Assembly: GCA_014169315.1 (NCBI GenBank)
Contig: AP022133.1
Location: 806,001 to 870,000 of the forward strand
Reading direction: 5' to 3'
DNA from: Enterobacter cloacae
Lineage (GTDB): Bacteria > Pseudomonadota > Gammaproteobacteria > Enterobacterales > Enterobacteriaceae
Length of the DNA: 64,000 nt
The notes beneath the pieces were generated by a model. The model was not told the DNA's origin. It was given only the letters and a program-made list of their open reading frames with translations, and did no database searches. Shown here piece after piece: positions 34,358-43,998 of the stretch; positions within the stretch are counted from its first letter, which is position 1; every line of letters begins with the position of its first letter. The position numbers and the translations under genes were made by a program.

Positions 34358-34988
34358 TGCAGGTGAACTAAAAGAAGTCAAAAAGGTGCTCATTGGCCCG
34401 CTGCTGGCCAATAACCCCATTACTCTGCAGGTACTGGGTGTCTGCTCGGCACTGGCGGTCACCACTAAGCTGGAAACTGCGCTGGTGATGACCGTTGCGG
34501 TGACGCTGGTGACGGCGTTTTCCAGCATGTTTATCTCAATGATCCGCCACCACATTCCGAACAGCGTGAGGATCATCGTGCAGATGGCGATCATCGCCTC
34601 GCTGGTGATCGTGGTCGATCAGCTGCTTCGTGCCTTTGCCTATGAAACCTCAAAACAGCTTTCGGTGTTCGTCGGTCTGATTATCACCAACTGTATTGTG
34701 ATGGGGCGCGCAGAAGCTTACGCCATGAAAATGCCGCCACTGGCGAGCTTTATGGACGGCATCGGCAATGGTCTGGGCTACGGCGTGATCCTGCTGACGG
34801 TAGGTTTCCTGCGCGAGTTAATCGGCAGCGGTAAGCTGTTTGGTATCACGGTGCTGGACACGGTACAAAACGGTGGCTGGTATCTGCCAAACGGATTATT
34901 CCTTCTGGCTCCAAGCGCATTTTTCATTATCGGTTTGCTGATCTGGCTGATTCGTACGCTGAAGCCTGAACAGCAGGAAAAGGAGTAA
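34350..34988 (+). CDS. nqrD: NqrD, Na+-NQR membrane subunit
   Basis: 212 residues, six membrane spans, homologous to NqrE and RnfE. One Cys in each half (LGVCSALAV and [12 protein letters not shown]) sits at the place of the intramembrane iron centre shared with NqrE. It overlaps nqrC by 8 bp. Confidence 0.95.
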   Translation: MADAGELKEVKKVLIGPLLANNPITLQVLGVCSALAVTTKLETALVMTVAVTLVTAFSSMFISMIRHHIPNSVRIIVQMAIIASLVIVVDQLLRAFAYETSKQLSVFVGLIITNCIVMGRAEAYAMKMPPLASFMDGIGNGLGYGVILLTVGFLRELIGSGKLFGITVLDTVQNGGWYLPNGLFLLAPSAFFIIGLLIWLIRTLKPEQQEKE

Positions 34989-34994
34989 CCGACA

Positions 34995-35591
34995 ATGGCT
35001 CATTACCTGAGTTTGTTTGTGCGCGCGGTGTTCGTTGAAAACATGGCGCTCGCGTTTTTCCTGGGCATGTGTACGTTCCTCGCGGTGTCCAAAAAAGTGT
35101 CGACGGCATTTGGTTTGGGTGTCGCGGTGACCGTTGTGCTGGGGCTTTCCGTGCCCATTAACAACCTGGTGTACAACTTTGTGCTGCGGGACGGCGCGCT
35201 GGTGGACGGTGTTGATCTCAGCTTCCTGAACTTTATTACTTTTATTGGAGTGATTGCGGCGCTGGTACAAATCCTGGAGATGATCCTCGACAAGTATTTC
35301 CCGTCGCTTTACAACGCGCTGGGGATCTTCCTGCCGCTGATCGCGGTGAACTGCGCCATCTTTGGTGGCGTGTCATTTATGGTTCAGCGTGATTACAACT
35401 TCAGTGAATCCGTTGTGTATGGTTTCGGTTCCGGGATCGGCTGGATGCTGGCTATCGTGACGATGGCGGGGATCCGCGAAAAAATGAAGTATGCCAACGT
35501 GCCTGCGGGCCTGCGTGGCTTAGGGATCACCTTTATCACCACCGGACTGATGGCGTTGGGCTTTATGTCCTTCTCTGGTGTGCAGCTGTAA
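34995..35591 (+). CDS. nqrE: NqrE, Na+-NQR membrane subunit
   Basis: 198 residues, six spans, with Cys in [11 protein letters not shown] and AVNCAIFGG for the iron centre between NqrD and NqrE. It starts six bases after the nqrD stop with GGAG-type RBS. Confidence 0.95.
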   Translation: MAHYLSLFVRAVFVENMALAFFLGMCTFLAVSKKVSTAFGLGVAVTVVLGLSVPINNLVYNFVLRDGALVDGVDLSFLNFITFIGVIAALVQILEMILDKYFPSLYNALGIFLPLIAVNCAIFGGVSFMVQRDYNFSESVVYGFGSGIGWMLAIVTMAGIREKMKYANVPAGLRGLGITFITTGLMALGFMSFSGVQL

Positions 35592-35601
35592 GGGAAAGAA
35601 G

Positions 35602-36825
35602 ATGGAAATTATTCTTGGCGTGGTGATGTTCACGCTGATTGTACTGGTACTGTCGGGGTTGATTCTGGCCGCGCGCGCAAAGCTGGTGAACTCCGGTGAT
35701 GTCACCATTGATATCAATGATGAACCGCAAAATCAGATCCGCACTCCGGCAGGGGACAAGTTACTTAATACACTCTCCGGTAACGGAATTTTTGTCTCTT
35801 CAGCCTGTGGCGGCGGTGGCTCCTGTGGGCAGTGCCGCGTAACGGTAAAAGAGGGGGGCGGTGATATCCTGCCAACCGAGCTGGCGCATATCACAAAACG
35901 TGAGGCAAAAGAGGGCTGCCGTCTGGCCTGCCAGGTCGCAGTGCGCCAGAACATGAAAATTGAACTACCGGAAGAGATCTTCGGCGTCAAAAAATGGGAG
36001 TGTGAGGTTATCTCGAATGATAACAAAGCCACCTTTATTAAAGAGCTGAAGCTGCGCGTACCGGAAGGTGAAGATGTTCCGTTCCGTGCGGGTGGTTATA
36101 TTCAGATTGAATGTCCGGATCACACCGTGACTTATGCGGACTTCGATGTTCCGGATGAGTATCGCACCGACTGGGATAAGTTTAATCTTTTCCGTTTTAC
36201 TTCCAGCGTCAAAGAACCGGCGCTGCGCGCTTACTCAATGGCTAACTACCCGGAAGAGAAGGGCATGATTATGCTCAATGTGCGTATTGCCACACCACCA
36301 CCGAATGTGCCGGATGCACCGCCGGGTGTGATGTCATCGTACATCTGGTCTCTGAAACCGGGCGATAAGGTGACTATCTCTGGCCCGTTCGGGGAGTTCT
36401 TCGCTAAAGAAACGGATGCCGAAATGGTCTTTATCGGTGGTGGGGCGGGTATGGCCCCGATGCGTTCGCACATTTTCGACCAGCTCAAGCGGCTCGGCAG
36501 TCAGCGTAAAATTAGCTTCTGGTACGGTGCCCGCTCGCGGCGAGAGATGTTCTATGACGATGAATTTGAACAGCTGGCGCGTGAAAACCCTAACTTTACC
36601 TTCCATGTGGCACTCTCCGATCCGCAGCCGGAAGACAACTGGACGGGTTATACAGGGTTCATTCATAACGTGTTGTATGAGAACTACCTTAAACAGCATT
36701 CGGCTCCGGAAGACTGCGAGTTCTATATGTGTGGCCCACCAGTGATGAACGCCGCTGTGATTAAGATGCTTAAAGATCTCGGCGTGGAAGATGAGAACAT
36801 CATGCTGGATGACTTCGGAGGCTGA
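35602..36825 (+). CDS. nqrF: NqrF, NADH-oxidising flavoprotein subunit of Na+-NQR
   Basis: 407 residues from the ATG at 35602 (GGGAAAG upstream). An N-terminal span (about 3-24) precedes a [2Fe-2S] ferredoxin domain with Cys69, Cys75, Cys78 and Cys110 ([12 protein letters not shown] and CRLACQ). The FAD site is RAYSMANYP and the NADH site is [12 protein letters not shown], ending LDDFGG. It is the electron entry point. Confidence 0.97.
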   Translation: MEIILGVVMFTLIVLVLSGLILAARAKLVNSGDVTIDINDEPQNQIRTPAGDKLLNTLSGNGIFVSSACGGGGSCGQCRVTVKEGGGDILPTELAHITKREAKEGCRLACQVAVRQNMKIELPEEIFGVKKWECEVISNDNKATFIKELKLRVPEGEDVPFRAGGYIQIECPDHTVTYADFDVPDEYRTDWDKFNLFRFTSSVKEPALRAYSMANYPEEKGMIMLNVRIATPPPNVPDAPPGVMSSYIWSLKPGDKVTISGPFGEFFAKETDAEMVFIGGGAGMAPMRSHIFDQLKRLGSQRKISFWYGARSRREMFYDDEFEQLARENPNFTFHVALSDPQPEDNWTGYTGFIHNVLYENYLKQHSAPEDCEFYMCGPPVMNAAVIKMLKDLGVEDENIMLDDFGG

Positions 36826-36827
36826 AA

Positions 36828-37028
36828 ATGTTGACGTTTCTGGCAACTTTCGCGGTATTTATGCTGGTGGTATTCGGTATGTCCCTGGGCTGGATCATCA
36901 AGCGTAAAAGTATCCAGGGCAGCTGCGGCGGCATCTCTGCCCTCGGAATGGAAAAGGTCTGTGACTGCCCGGAGCCGTGCGATGCCCGTAAAAAACGGAT
37001 GGCTCGGGAACAGCAGCGCATTCTTTAA
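36828..37028 (+). CDS. nqrM: NqrM, Na+-NQR maturation factor
   Basis: 66 residues: one membrane span (about 3-25) and a cysteine cluster Cys33, Cys45, Cys47, Cys51 (GSCGG, VCDCPEPC). NqrM delivers iron for the NqrD/E centre in Vibrio. It starts two bases after nqrF. The operon has no apbE, whose flavin transferase is needed for NqrB and NqrC, so that gene must be elsewhere. Confidence 0.9.
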   Translation: MLTFLATFAVFMLVVFGMSLGWIIKRKSIQGSCGGISALGMEKVCDCPEPCDARKKRMAREQQRIL

Positions 37029-37059
37029 TTTACCTTTGTAGATGGCGTCCTGATTTCAG

Positions 37060-37186
37060 GACGCCATACGCCGTCTGCATCCGCGATACGTTTACCGGCT
37101 TCACATAACCCGTTTTCCGCCCCAGAGTGACATCACGCAACGCGTTCTCCACGATGCTATTGTCTGCCTCGACCCAGCCCGGTCTT
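37060..37186 (-). pseudogene. IS66-family transposase remnant
   Basis: The minus strand reads RPGWVEADNSIVENALRDVT and then LGRKTGYVKPVNVSRM, like the ADNN.AE.AIR..GRKN C-terminal motif of IS66 TnpC. It is open for only about 45 codons and lacks the rest. An inverted repeat GGCGTCCTGA / TCAGGACGCC at 37043-37064 lies at its end and could act as the nqr transcript end. Confidence 0.5.
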
Positions 37187-37299
37187 TTCATGGTGTGGGC
37201 GCATTAAGGTTCAGCAACAGCCATTCGCTCGCCTGGCTTCCCCTGCGGATCCCGATCGGTTTTGGCGTAAGCAAAGACTCACACCTGCGTTTATGGTGT

Positions 37300-38610
37300 T
37301 TAAAACTCCACATCTTCCAGGCTGAACAGTGCCGTCTGGTCGTTATAGGAGAATATCTCGGCGTAGCGTCCCCAGTGAATGACCGTATCCAGCGTCTCTT
37401 TGGCGGCGCTGTCAGAGAGCGTGTCTTCCAGCTCCTGTTCAAAGCGCACGCGGGGTGCACGGTGATCCACTCTCTCATCAAGCACATTTTTAATTAATGC
37501 CGCCAGCGGGATAAAGCGCAGAAGATGCTCGGCAAACATCACTTTTCGTGGTTGCGTATCGGCCTGAGCAAAGGCTATTGCCGCTGGGGTTAAGAAGATA
37601 TCCCCTTCGCGAATATCGGCAAACCCCATCAGCTGCAGTACCTCTGCAATCGGGAACAGGTCATCCACCTCCAGATGCAGGGAATGTGCAATGTCCGGCA
37701 TGTCGGCCCGTCCCTCATAAGGTGCCGCCGCCAGCGTCTCGATAAGCCCTGCAATCAGGTTGATAGAAACCTGCGGCAGCCGCGTGCCTGCCTTCAGCGT
37801 TTTTCTGACGTGTTCACTCACCGGACGCGCGGTCATTCTGGCATAAACATCGTCAACCAACTGACGGAAATCAGGATCGAGACGATCGCGGGGATGGGAA
37901 AACGGCACTTTAATTTCGGCAACCACCCGGCCAGGATTGGAAGAGAGCACCAGAATGCGATCGCACATAAAAACAGCTTCTTCAATGTTATGTGTCACAA
38001 TCAGAATCGATTTGATCGGCATTTTACCGTCGTTCCACAGGTCGAGCAGATCCGTACGCAGGGTTTCAGCGGTTAATACGTCGAGAGCGGAAAATGGTTC
38101 ATCCATCAGCAACAGCGTCGGGTCGACGACCAGCGCGCGGGCAAACCCCACCCGCTGGCGCATACCGCCGGAAAGCTCACGAGGATAGGCGTTCTCAAAG
38201 CCGTCGAGCCCGATAAGATCGATTGCCGCGAGCGCTCTGGTACGGCGTGTCGAAGCGGCAACACCAAGCGCCTCCAGTCCTGCTTCCACATTCTGGAGTA
38301 CAGTCAGCCACGGAAAGAGCGCAAAGGTCTGAAAGACCATCGCAATACCCTCTGCGGGGCCACTGAGCGGGGTACCTTTGTAGTTAACCGCTCCGGACGT
38401 GGGTGTGATCAGGCCGGAGATGATCCGCAGCAGAGTCGATTTTCCTGAACCCGAACGTCCAAGCAGCCCGACTATCTCCCCTTCGGATAAGGTCAGGTTA
38501 ACGTTATCAAGGATCTGTATTGCACCATGCGCCTTGTCAAAACCATGGCTGACCTGTTTCACCGTTAACACTTCCTGACCGGTTTTCACTGTGCGATATC
38601 TTTGCTGCAT
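37300..38610 (-). CDS. ABC transporter ATPase, nitrate/sulfonate/taurine-like, with C-terminal AAA-associated domain
   Basis: 436 residues, much longer than SsuB/TauB (about 255). Walker A is GRSGSGKST (51-59), signature LSGGMRQR and Walker B LLLMDEPFSALD, then a DUF/AAA-associated domain (about 280-430). The cytosolic partner of the permease immediately upstream in the operon (12-bp gap). No periplasmic binding protein lies nearby. Substrate unknown. Confidence 0.85.
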   Translation of the reverse strand: MQQRYRTVKTGQEVLTVKQVSHGFDKAHGAIQILDNVNLTLSEGEIVGLLGRSGSGKSTLLRIISGLITPTSGAVNYKGTPLSGPAEGIAMVFQTFALFPWLTVLQNVEAGLEALGVAASTRRTRALAAIDLIGLDGFENAYPRELSGGMRQRVGFARALVVDPTLLLMDEPFSALDVLTAETLRTDLLDLWNDGKMPIKSILIVTHNIEEAVFMCDRILVLSSNPGRVVAEIKVPFSHPRDRLDPDFRQLVDDVYARMTARPVSEHVRKTLKAGTRLPQVSINLIAGLIETLAAAPYEGRADMPDIAHSLHLEVDDLFPIAEVLQLMGFADIREGDIFLTPAAIAFAQADTQPRKVMFAEHLLRFIPLAALIKNVLDERVDHRAPRVRFEQELEDTLSDSAAKETLDTVIHWGRYAEIFSYNDQTALFSLEDVEF

Positions 38611-38622
38611 GAGAGCAATCCT

Positions 38623-40362
38623 TTAATCAATACGATACCGGGATTCGGCATAAGCATACATTGGCCGCCACAGCAGGCGGTTAAACACGGTGACGAACAG
38701 CGACATGACCGCCACACCAAGAATAATTTTGGGAAAATCGCCCGCGGCCGTGTTCTGTGCAACATAGGCCCCCAGCCCGTGCGCCGTCACCTGGATATTC
38801 CCCCATTGCACAAACTCAGCCACGATACTGGCGTTCCAGGCTCCCCCCGATGCCGTAATCGCACCGGTGATATAGTAAGGAAAAATGCCCGGCAGCATGA
38901 TCTGACGCCACCACTGCCAGCCACGGATACGGAAATTTGTGGCCGCTTCGCGATAGTCATTCGGGAATGCGGCGGTTCCCGCAATCACGTTAAACAGGAT
39001 GTACCACTGCGTACCCAGCACAATCAGCGGAGAGAGCCAGATATCCGGGTTAAGATGGTAATGAACGATGGTAATCACGAAGATCGGGAACATCAGATTC
39101 GCCGGGAAAGCGGCAAGAAACTGCGCAATCGGCTGAATTTTTCCGGCAAGCGCAGGCCGCATCCCAATCATGACCCCCAGAGGTACCCAGATAACCGAAG
39201 AGATGAGGATCAGAAGCGTCACGCGTAGCAGAGTGAACACACCCAGCAGCAAAACATGCCCCACTTCATCCAGGGTGATGCCCGTTTTCACATAGCTGAC
39301 CACCCGCCAGGCAATGTACAACGTCAGCAGAACCAGTAAAGCCCCCCAGATAATGTCTATCGTACGGGAAATCTGCCGCGATAACTTCGCTGGAACGGGC
39401 CTGGTGCGTAGCGTAGGTACACGCAAAGGCAGACGTGCCAGCACGGACAATAGCAGGCCAAAGGGGGCCAGAAGCTTGTGAATTAGCCGGGTGCGGCGCA
39501 TCAGATTTAGCACCCAGGACGTGGGTGTTTTACCAGACTGCGTGGTCTCCATGCGGAATTTATCGGCCCAGGCGATCAACGGCCTGAACAGCAGCTGATC
39601 GTAGGCCAGGATCACCAGCGTCATCGCCAGCAAGACCCAGCCCACTGCGTGCAAATCTTTGTGCAAAATGGCCTGAGCAAGATAGGCACCGATACCGGGC
39701 AGCGTATAGGTATTGTTGCCAACGGTAATGGCTTCGGAAGCCACGATGAAAAACCAGCCGCCGGACATCGACATCATCATATTCCATAAAAGTCCGGGCA
39801 TTGAAAACGGAACGTCCAGCTTCCAGAAACGCTGCCAGGGTGTCAGATGAAATCCGCAGGACACTTCCAGCAGATCCCGTGGCACCGTGCGCAGAGACTG
39901 GTAGAAGCTGAAGGTCATATTCCACGCCTGGCTGGTAAAAATGGCAAAAATGGCCGCCAGCTCCACACCCAATACCTGCCCCGGAAACAGCGCGATAAAG
40001 AACGTTACGGTAAAAGCGATATAACCCAGTACCGGCACGGATTGCAGGATATCGAGCACCGGGATGAGGATTTTTTCTGCCCGTCGACTGCGGGCAGCCA
40101 GCGTACCGTAAACCAGGGTAAACAGTAGTGCCGCGAGCATGGCGACCAGCATTCGCAGCGTGGTACGCAGGGCATATTCCGGCAGCATTATCGGATCCAG
40201 CGAGATAACCTCGGTTTTCAGGCTGGCGATGGGCTGCAGGGTTTGATGAAAGCCGGTGACGAACAGGGCTATCAGACAGAGAATTAAAGGAAAAGCGACA
40301 ACATCCCAGCCGTTGGGTTTGAGTTGTCGGTACGCATTGCTTGCCGAAAGATGCAGGTTCAT
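38623..40362 (-). CDS. ABC transporter permease, two fused BPD domains
   Basis: 579 residues with two binding-protein-dependent permease domains (about 80-290 and 355-575). Each carries an EAA-like loop (LLEVSCGFHLTPWQRFWKLDVP and REAATNFRIRGWQWWRQIMLPG). The fusion replaces the usual homodimer. It lies upstream of the ATPase gene on the same strand. Related to nitrate/sulfonate/bicarbonate permeases; a divergent start region of about 217 bp separates it from dinB. Confidence 0.85.
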   Translation of the reverse strand: MNLHLSASNAYRQLKPNGWDVVAFPLILCLIALFVTGFHQTLQPIASLKTEVISLDPIMLPEYALRTTLRMLVAMLAALLFTLVYGTLAARSRRAEKILIPVLDILQSVPVLGYIAFTVTFFIALFPGQVLGVELAAIFAIFTSQAWNMTFSFYQSLRTVPRDLLEVSCGFHLTPWQRFWKLDVPFSMPGLLWNMMMSMSGGWFFIVASEAITVGNNTYTLPGIGAYLAQAILHKDLHAVGWVLLAMTLVILAYDQLLFRPLIAWADKFRMETTQSGKTPTSWVLNLMRRTRLIHKLLAPFGLLLSVLARLPLRVPTLRTRPVPAKLSRQISRTIDIIWGALLVLLTLYIAWRVVSYVKTGITLDEVGHVLLLGVFTLLRVTLLILISSVIWVPLGVMIGMRPALAGKIQPIAQFLAAFPANLMFPIFVITIVHYHLNPDIWLSPLIVLGTQWYILFNVIAGTAAFPNDYREAATNFRIRGWQWWRQIMLPGIFPYYITGAITASGGAWNASIVAEFVQWGNIQVTAHGLGAYVAQNTAAGDFPKIILGVAVMSLFVTVFNRLLWRPMYAYAESRYRID

Positions 40363-40542
40363 AACACTGCTCCCTGAATGCTAAAAAATCTGCCAGTTTT
40401 TTTAATACCTCTATTATGGGTGACTTCATTTAAACGCCGGGTATCTTTGAAGAAAATTTTATGACGCAACGGGGGAAAAGCACCGGCAGCCGCTCGCCAG
40501 ACCTGCTCCTTTTCCTCTCACGCTTCTCAATCCTTACGTTAT

Positions 40543-40562
40543 TACTGTATACTTATCCAGTA
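40543..40562. promoter_or_regulatory. LexA (SOS) box of dinB
   Basis: TACTGTATACTTATCCAGTA at 40543-40562 fits the LexA consensus CTGT-N8-ACAG except for CCAG in place of ACAG, 17 bp before the dinB ATG. It makes dinB SOS-inducible, as in E. coli. Confidence 0.88.
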
Positions 40563-40579
40563 ATGAGTGAGGGCTTACT

Positions 40580-41638
40580 ATGCGCAAAATAATCCATGTT
40601 GATATGGACTGCTTTTTTGCCGCAGTGGAGATGCGTGACAATCCTGCGCTACGGGATATCCCCATCGCTATTGGCGGCAGCCGCATCCAGCGTGGCGTGA
40701 TCAGTACCGCCAACTACCCTGCGCGCAAATTTGGCGTGCGTAGTGCGATGCCCACCGCGATGGCGTTAAAGCTTTGTCCTCATCTCACACTTCTGCCTGG
40801 TCGGTTTGAGGCGTACAAAGAGGCCTCATTGCATATCCGGGAGATTTTCTCCCGCTATACCTCGCTCATAGAGCCCCTGTCGCTGGACGAAGCCTATCTG
40901 GATGTGACCGACAGCGTTCACTGCCACGGCTCTGCCACATTGATGGCGCAGGAGATCCGCCAGACCATTTATCACGAGCTTAATCTGACCGCATCGGCGG
41001 GGGTCGCCCCGGTGAAATTCCTCGCCAAAATAGCCTCAGATTTAAATAAGCCGGACGGCCAGTTTGTTATCACCCCGGAAGAGGTTCCGGCGTTTTTAAA
41101 AACGTTGCCGCTCGGCAAAATTCCCGGGGTGGGGAAAGTCTCTGCAGCAAAGCTTGAAAGCATGGGATTACGAACGTGTGAAGATGTGCAACGAAGCGAC
41201 CTGGCAATGCTGCTTAAGCGCTTTGGCAAGTTTGGTCGCGTGCTGTGGGAGCGCAGTCAGGGGATTGATGAGCGCGGTGTGAATAACGAGCGCCTGCGTA
41301 AATCCGTTGGGGTGGAACGCACGCTGATTGAAGATATTCATGAGTGGCCTGAGTGCGAAATCATTATCACTGAACAACTTTATCCTGAGCTGGAGCGGAG
41401 GTTAGCGAAAGTGAAACCGGATCTGCTGATTGCTCGTCAGGGCGTGAAATTAAAGTTCAATGACTTTCAGCAGACGACGCAGGAGCACGTCTGGCCGCGC
41501 CTGAATAAAGAGGATCTTATCGCTACCGCGAAAAAGGCATGGGAAGAGCGACGGGGTGGGCGAGGAGTCAGGCTGGTGGGATTGCACGTAACGTTGCTGG
41601 ATCCGCAACTGGAACGTCAGTTGGTGTTGGGGTTGTAA
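40580..41638 (+). CDS. dinB: DNA polymerase IV (Y-family, translesion)
   Basis: 352 residues. Catalytic Asp8 (HVDMDCFFA) and Asp103/Glu104 (SLDEAYLD), steric-gate Phe13 in CFFA, helix-hairpin-helix [17 protein letters not shown], little-finger domain, and C-terminal clamp-binding QLVLGL. It extends mismatched or damaged primers during the SOS response. Confidence 0.98.
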   Translation: MRKIIHVDMDCFFAAVEMRDNPALRDIPIAIGGSRIQRGVISTANYPARKFGVRSAMPTAMALKLCPHLTLLPGRFEAYKEASLHIREIFSRYTSLIEPLSLDEAYLDVTDSVHCHGSATLMAQEIRQTIYHELNLTASAGVAPVKFLAKIASDLNKPDGQFVITPEEVPAFLKTLPLGKIPGVGKVSAAKLESMGLRTCEDVQRSDLAMLLKRFGKFGRVLWERSQGIDERGVNNERLRKSVGVERTLIEDIHEWPECEIIITEQLYPELERRLAKVKPDLLIARQGVKLKFNDFQQTTQEHVWPRLNKEDLIATAKKAWEERRGGRGVRLVGLHVTLLDPQLERQLVLGL

Positions 41639-41676
41639 AAAAGCCCGGTAGCGCTTCGCTTACCAGGCCTGCGTTT
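41639..41676. terminator. REP-like hairpin between dinB and pepD
   Basis: AAAAAAGCCCGGTAGCGC / GCTTACCAGGCCTGCG with T-runs on both strands, so it can terminate both convergent genes. The stem resembles enterobacterial REP units (GCCCGGTGGCGCT...). Confidence 0.75.
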
Positions 41677-41680
41677 TTCA

Positions 41681-41714
41681 CCCTCTCCCTGTGGGAGAGG
41701 GTTGGGGTGAGGGC
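41681..41714 (+). repeat. Interspersed CCCTCTCCCTGTGGGAGAGG repeat, copy 1
   Basis: Palindromic core CCCTCTCCCTGTGGGAGAGG followed by GTTGGGGTGAGGGC. A second, diverged copy is at 45711-45745. This intergenic repeat type is common in enteric genomes. Confidence 0.75.
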
Positions 41715-41715
41715 G

Positions 41716-43173
41716 TTACTTAACAGGAATTGCCTTCAGCAGTTCAGTCAGCAGGGTCCAGTAATGGCCCACGCTTTCGATATGAACCTGCTCATCCGGT
41801 GAGTGTGGCCCGGTAATGGTTGGCCCGATGGAGACCATGTCCATGTTTGGATACGGTTTCTTGAACAGACCACATTCCAGACCCGCGTGGATCACCTGAA
41901 TATTCGGCGTGCTGTTGAACAGACGCTGGTAAGTCTCACGCACCAGCGCCATTACTGGAGAGCTGGCGTCTGGCTGCCAGCCAGGGTAGCTACCTTTAGC
42001 GGAGGTTTTCGCACCCGCCAGGGTACCCAGAGATTCCAGCATGCTGACCACGTACTCTTTACCGCTGTCGATAAGCGAACGGATCAGGCAGATGATCTCT
42101 GCGCTGTCGTCGCTCATGGTGACCACGCCCACGTTCAGTGAGGTTTCTACCACGCCTTTCGCAACGTCAGAGTTGCGGATCACGCCGTTTGGCGTCGCGT
42201 TCAGCAGTTGAACAAAGCTGTCACGAGACTGCGCGGTCAGCGCTGCTTTATCCGTGGAGAAGGATTCCAGCACTACAGTCAGGTTCTTCTCTTTGGCAGA
42301 CAGTTCGTTTTTCAGGATATCCAGATAAATGCCGGAGAGTTTTTTCAGCTCATCAGCTTTTGCTGCAGGCACTGCCACGGTTGCGAACGCTTCACGTGGA
42401 ATGGCGTTGCGCAGTGTACCACCGTTGAAATCCACCAGACGCAGATCCAGCTCAGCCGCGTGCCCCGCGAGGAAACGCGCCAGCAGTTTGTTGGCGTTAC
42501 CCAAACCTAAGTGAATATCACCACCGGAGTGGCCACCTTTCAGCCCTTTCAGCGTCAGCTTGAAGGTCTGGAAGCCAGCGGGTACCGCTTCACGGGACAA
42601 CGGCAGGGTAGAGATGAAATCAATCCCGCCCGCGCAGCCCATGTAGATCTCACCCTCTTCTTCGGAGTCGGTGTTGATCAGAATGTCTGCCTGCAGCCAG
42701 TTCGCCTGCAGACCGAATGCACCGTCCATACCCGCTTCTTCGGTCATGGTCAGCAGCACTTCCAGCGGGCCATGCTCAACGCTGTCGTCCGCCAGTACGG
42801 ACAGCGCAGAGGCCATACCGATACCGTTATCTGCACCCAGCGTTGTGCCGCGCGCTTTTACCCAGTCGCCATCAATGTAAGGCTGGATAGGATCTTTGGT
42901 GAAGTCGTGAACGGTGTCGTTGTTTTTCTGTGGAACCATATCCAGGTGCGCTTGTAGCACAACCGGTTTACGGTTTTCCATGCCTGCGGTCGCCGCTTTA
43001 CGGATCAGAATATTGCCAACCTGGTCGCGCTCAACGTGCAGACCTTTTTCCTTCGCCCAGCCCATAATATGTTCGGCAAGCTGTTCTTCATGATAGGAAG
43101 GGTGTGGAATGGAACAGATTTTGGCAAAAATATCCCACAGCGGCTGTGGAGATAATTGAGACAGTTCAGACAC
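41716..43173 (-). CDS. pepD: PepD, aminoacyl-histidine dipeptidase (peptidase D)
   Basis: 485 residues of the M20 metallopeptidase family. Metal site motifs QAHLDMVPQK (about 77-86), TTLGADNGIGMA (about 115-126), and TEEAGMDGAFG (about 147-157, catalytic Glu pair). A lid domain is inserted in the middle. It hydrolyses Xaa-His and other dipeptides. RBS AAGGAG before the ATG. Confidence 0.97.
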   Translation of the reverse strand: MSELSQLSPQPLWDIFAKICSIPHPSYHEEQLAEHIMGWAKEKGLHVERDQVGNILIRKAATAGMENRKPVVLQAHLDMVPQKNNDTVHDFTKDPIQPYIDGDWVKARGTTLGADNGIGMASALSVLADDSVEHGPLEVLLTMTEEAGMDGAFGLQANWLQADILINTDSEEEGEIYMGCAGGIDFISTLPLSREAVPAGFQTFKLTLKGLKGGHSGGDIHLGLGNANKLLARFLAGHAAELDLRLVDFNGGTLRNAIPREAFATVAVPAAKADELKKLSGIYLDILKNELSAKEKNLTVVLESFSTDKAALTAQSRDSFVQLLNATPNGVIRNSDVAKGVVETSLNVGVVTMSDDSAEIICLIRSLIDSGKEYVVSMLESLGTLAGAKTSAKGSYPGWQPDASSPVMALVRETYQRLFNSTPNIQVIHAGLECGLFKKPYPNMDMVSIGPTITGPHSPDEQVHIESVGHYWTLLTELLKAIPVK

Positions 43174-43433
43174 GATAAGTCTCCTTGTCGATGCTCTGCA
43201 AACAATGATGCAGGTTACAGGGTTAGCAGGTTAATAGTTACCACAAGTCAGGCTTGCGAGATGCAACTGAGAATACCACTTTCTCTGGTTGCTGGTAGCA
43301 TAAAGCATGTAAAAACCCTGGCTCAGGGCGCTAAACACTGGTTTTTAGTGCGTCAGATCTCTATAATCTCGCGCAACCTATTTCCCCCTTGAACACTTTT
43401 TAAGCCGTATATAAACAGGCTGGGACACTTCAC

Positions 43434-43892
43434 ATGAGCGAAAAATACGTCGTCACCTGGGACATGTTGCAGATTCACGCACGCAAACTGGCTGCGCGTC
43501 TGATGCCTTCCGAGCAGTGGAAAGGCATTATTGCCGTTAGTCGTGGCGGTCTGGTACCGGGGGCGCTGCTGGCTCGTGAGCTGGGTATTCGCCATGTCGA
43601 TACCGTATGCATCTCCAGCTATGACCATGACAACCAGCGTGAGCTGACCGTGCTGAAACGCGCTGAAGGCGACGGTGAAGGCTTCATCGTTATTGATGAC
43701 CTGGTGGATACCGGTGGTACCGCGGTGGCAATCCGCGAAATGTACCCAAAAGCACACTTCGTCACTATTTTCGCTAAACCTGCCGGCCGTCCGCTGGTTG
43801 ATGATTATGTGATTGATATTCCGCAGGAGACCTGGATTGAACAACCGTGGGATATGGGCGTGGTATTTGTACCGCCAATTTCTGGTCGTTAA
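43434..43892 (+). CDS. gpt: Xanthine-guanine phosphoribosyltransferase
   Basis: 152 residues. PRPP-binding motif [14 protein letters not shown] (about 83-96), and the purine-specific end [10 protein letters not shown]. It salvages xanthine, guanine and hypoxanthine. A terminator lies 20 bp downstream. Divergent from pepD across 260 bp. Confidence 0.98.
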   Translation: MSEKYVVTWDMLQIHARKLAARLMPSEQWKGIIAVSRGGLVPGALLARELGIRHVDTVCISSYDHDNQRELTVLKRAEGDGEGFIVIDDLVDTGGTAVAIREMYPKAHFVTIFAKPAGRPLVDDYVIDIPQETWIEQPWDMGVVFVPPISGR

Positions 43893-43911
43893 TTCCGTTC
43901 TGCAATTATTT

Positions 43912-43944
43912 TAACGCCCGGTGATACCGGGCGTTGTTTTTTTT
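43912..43944 (+). terminator. gpt terminator
   Basis: AACGCCCGGT / ACCGGGCGTT with a GAT loop followed by GTTTTTTTT. Confidence 0.93.
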
Positions 43945-43998
43945 AGTCTGCGGCGCGTTACAATAGTCTTTATACGACGTATTCACGGAGGCTATGTC

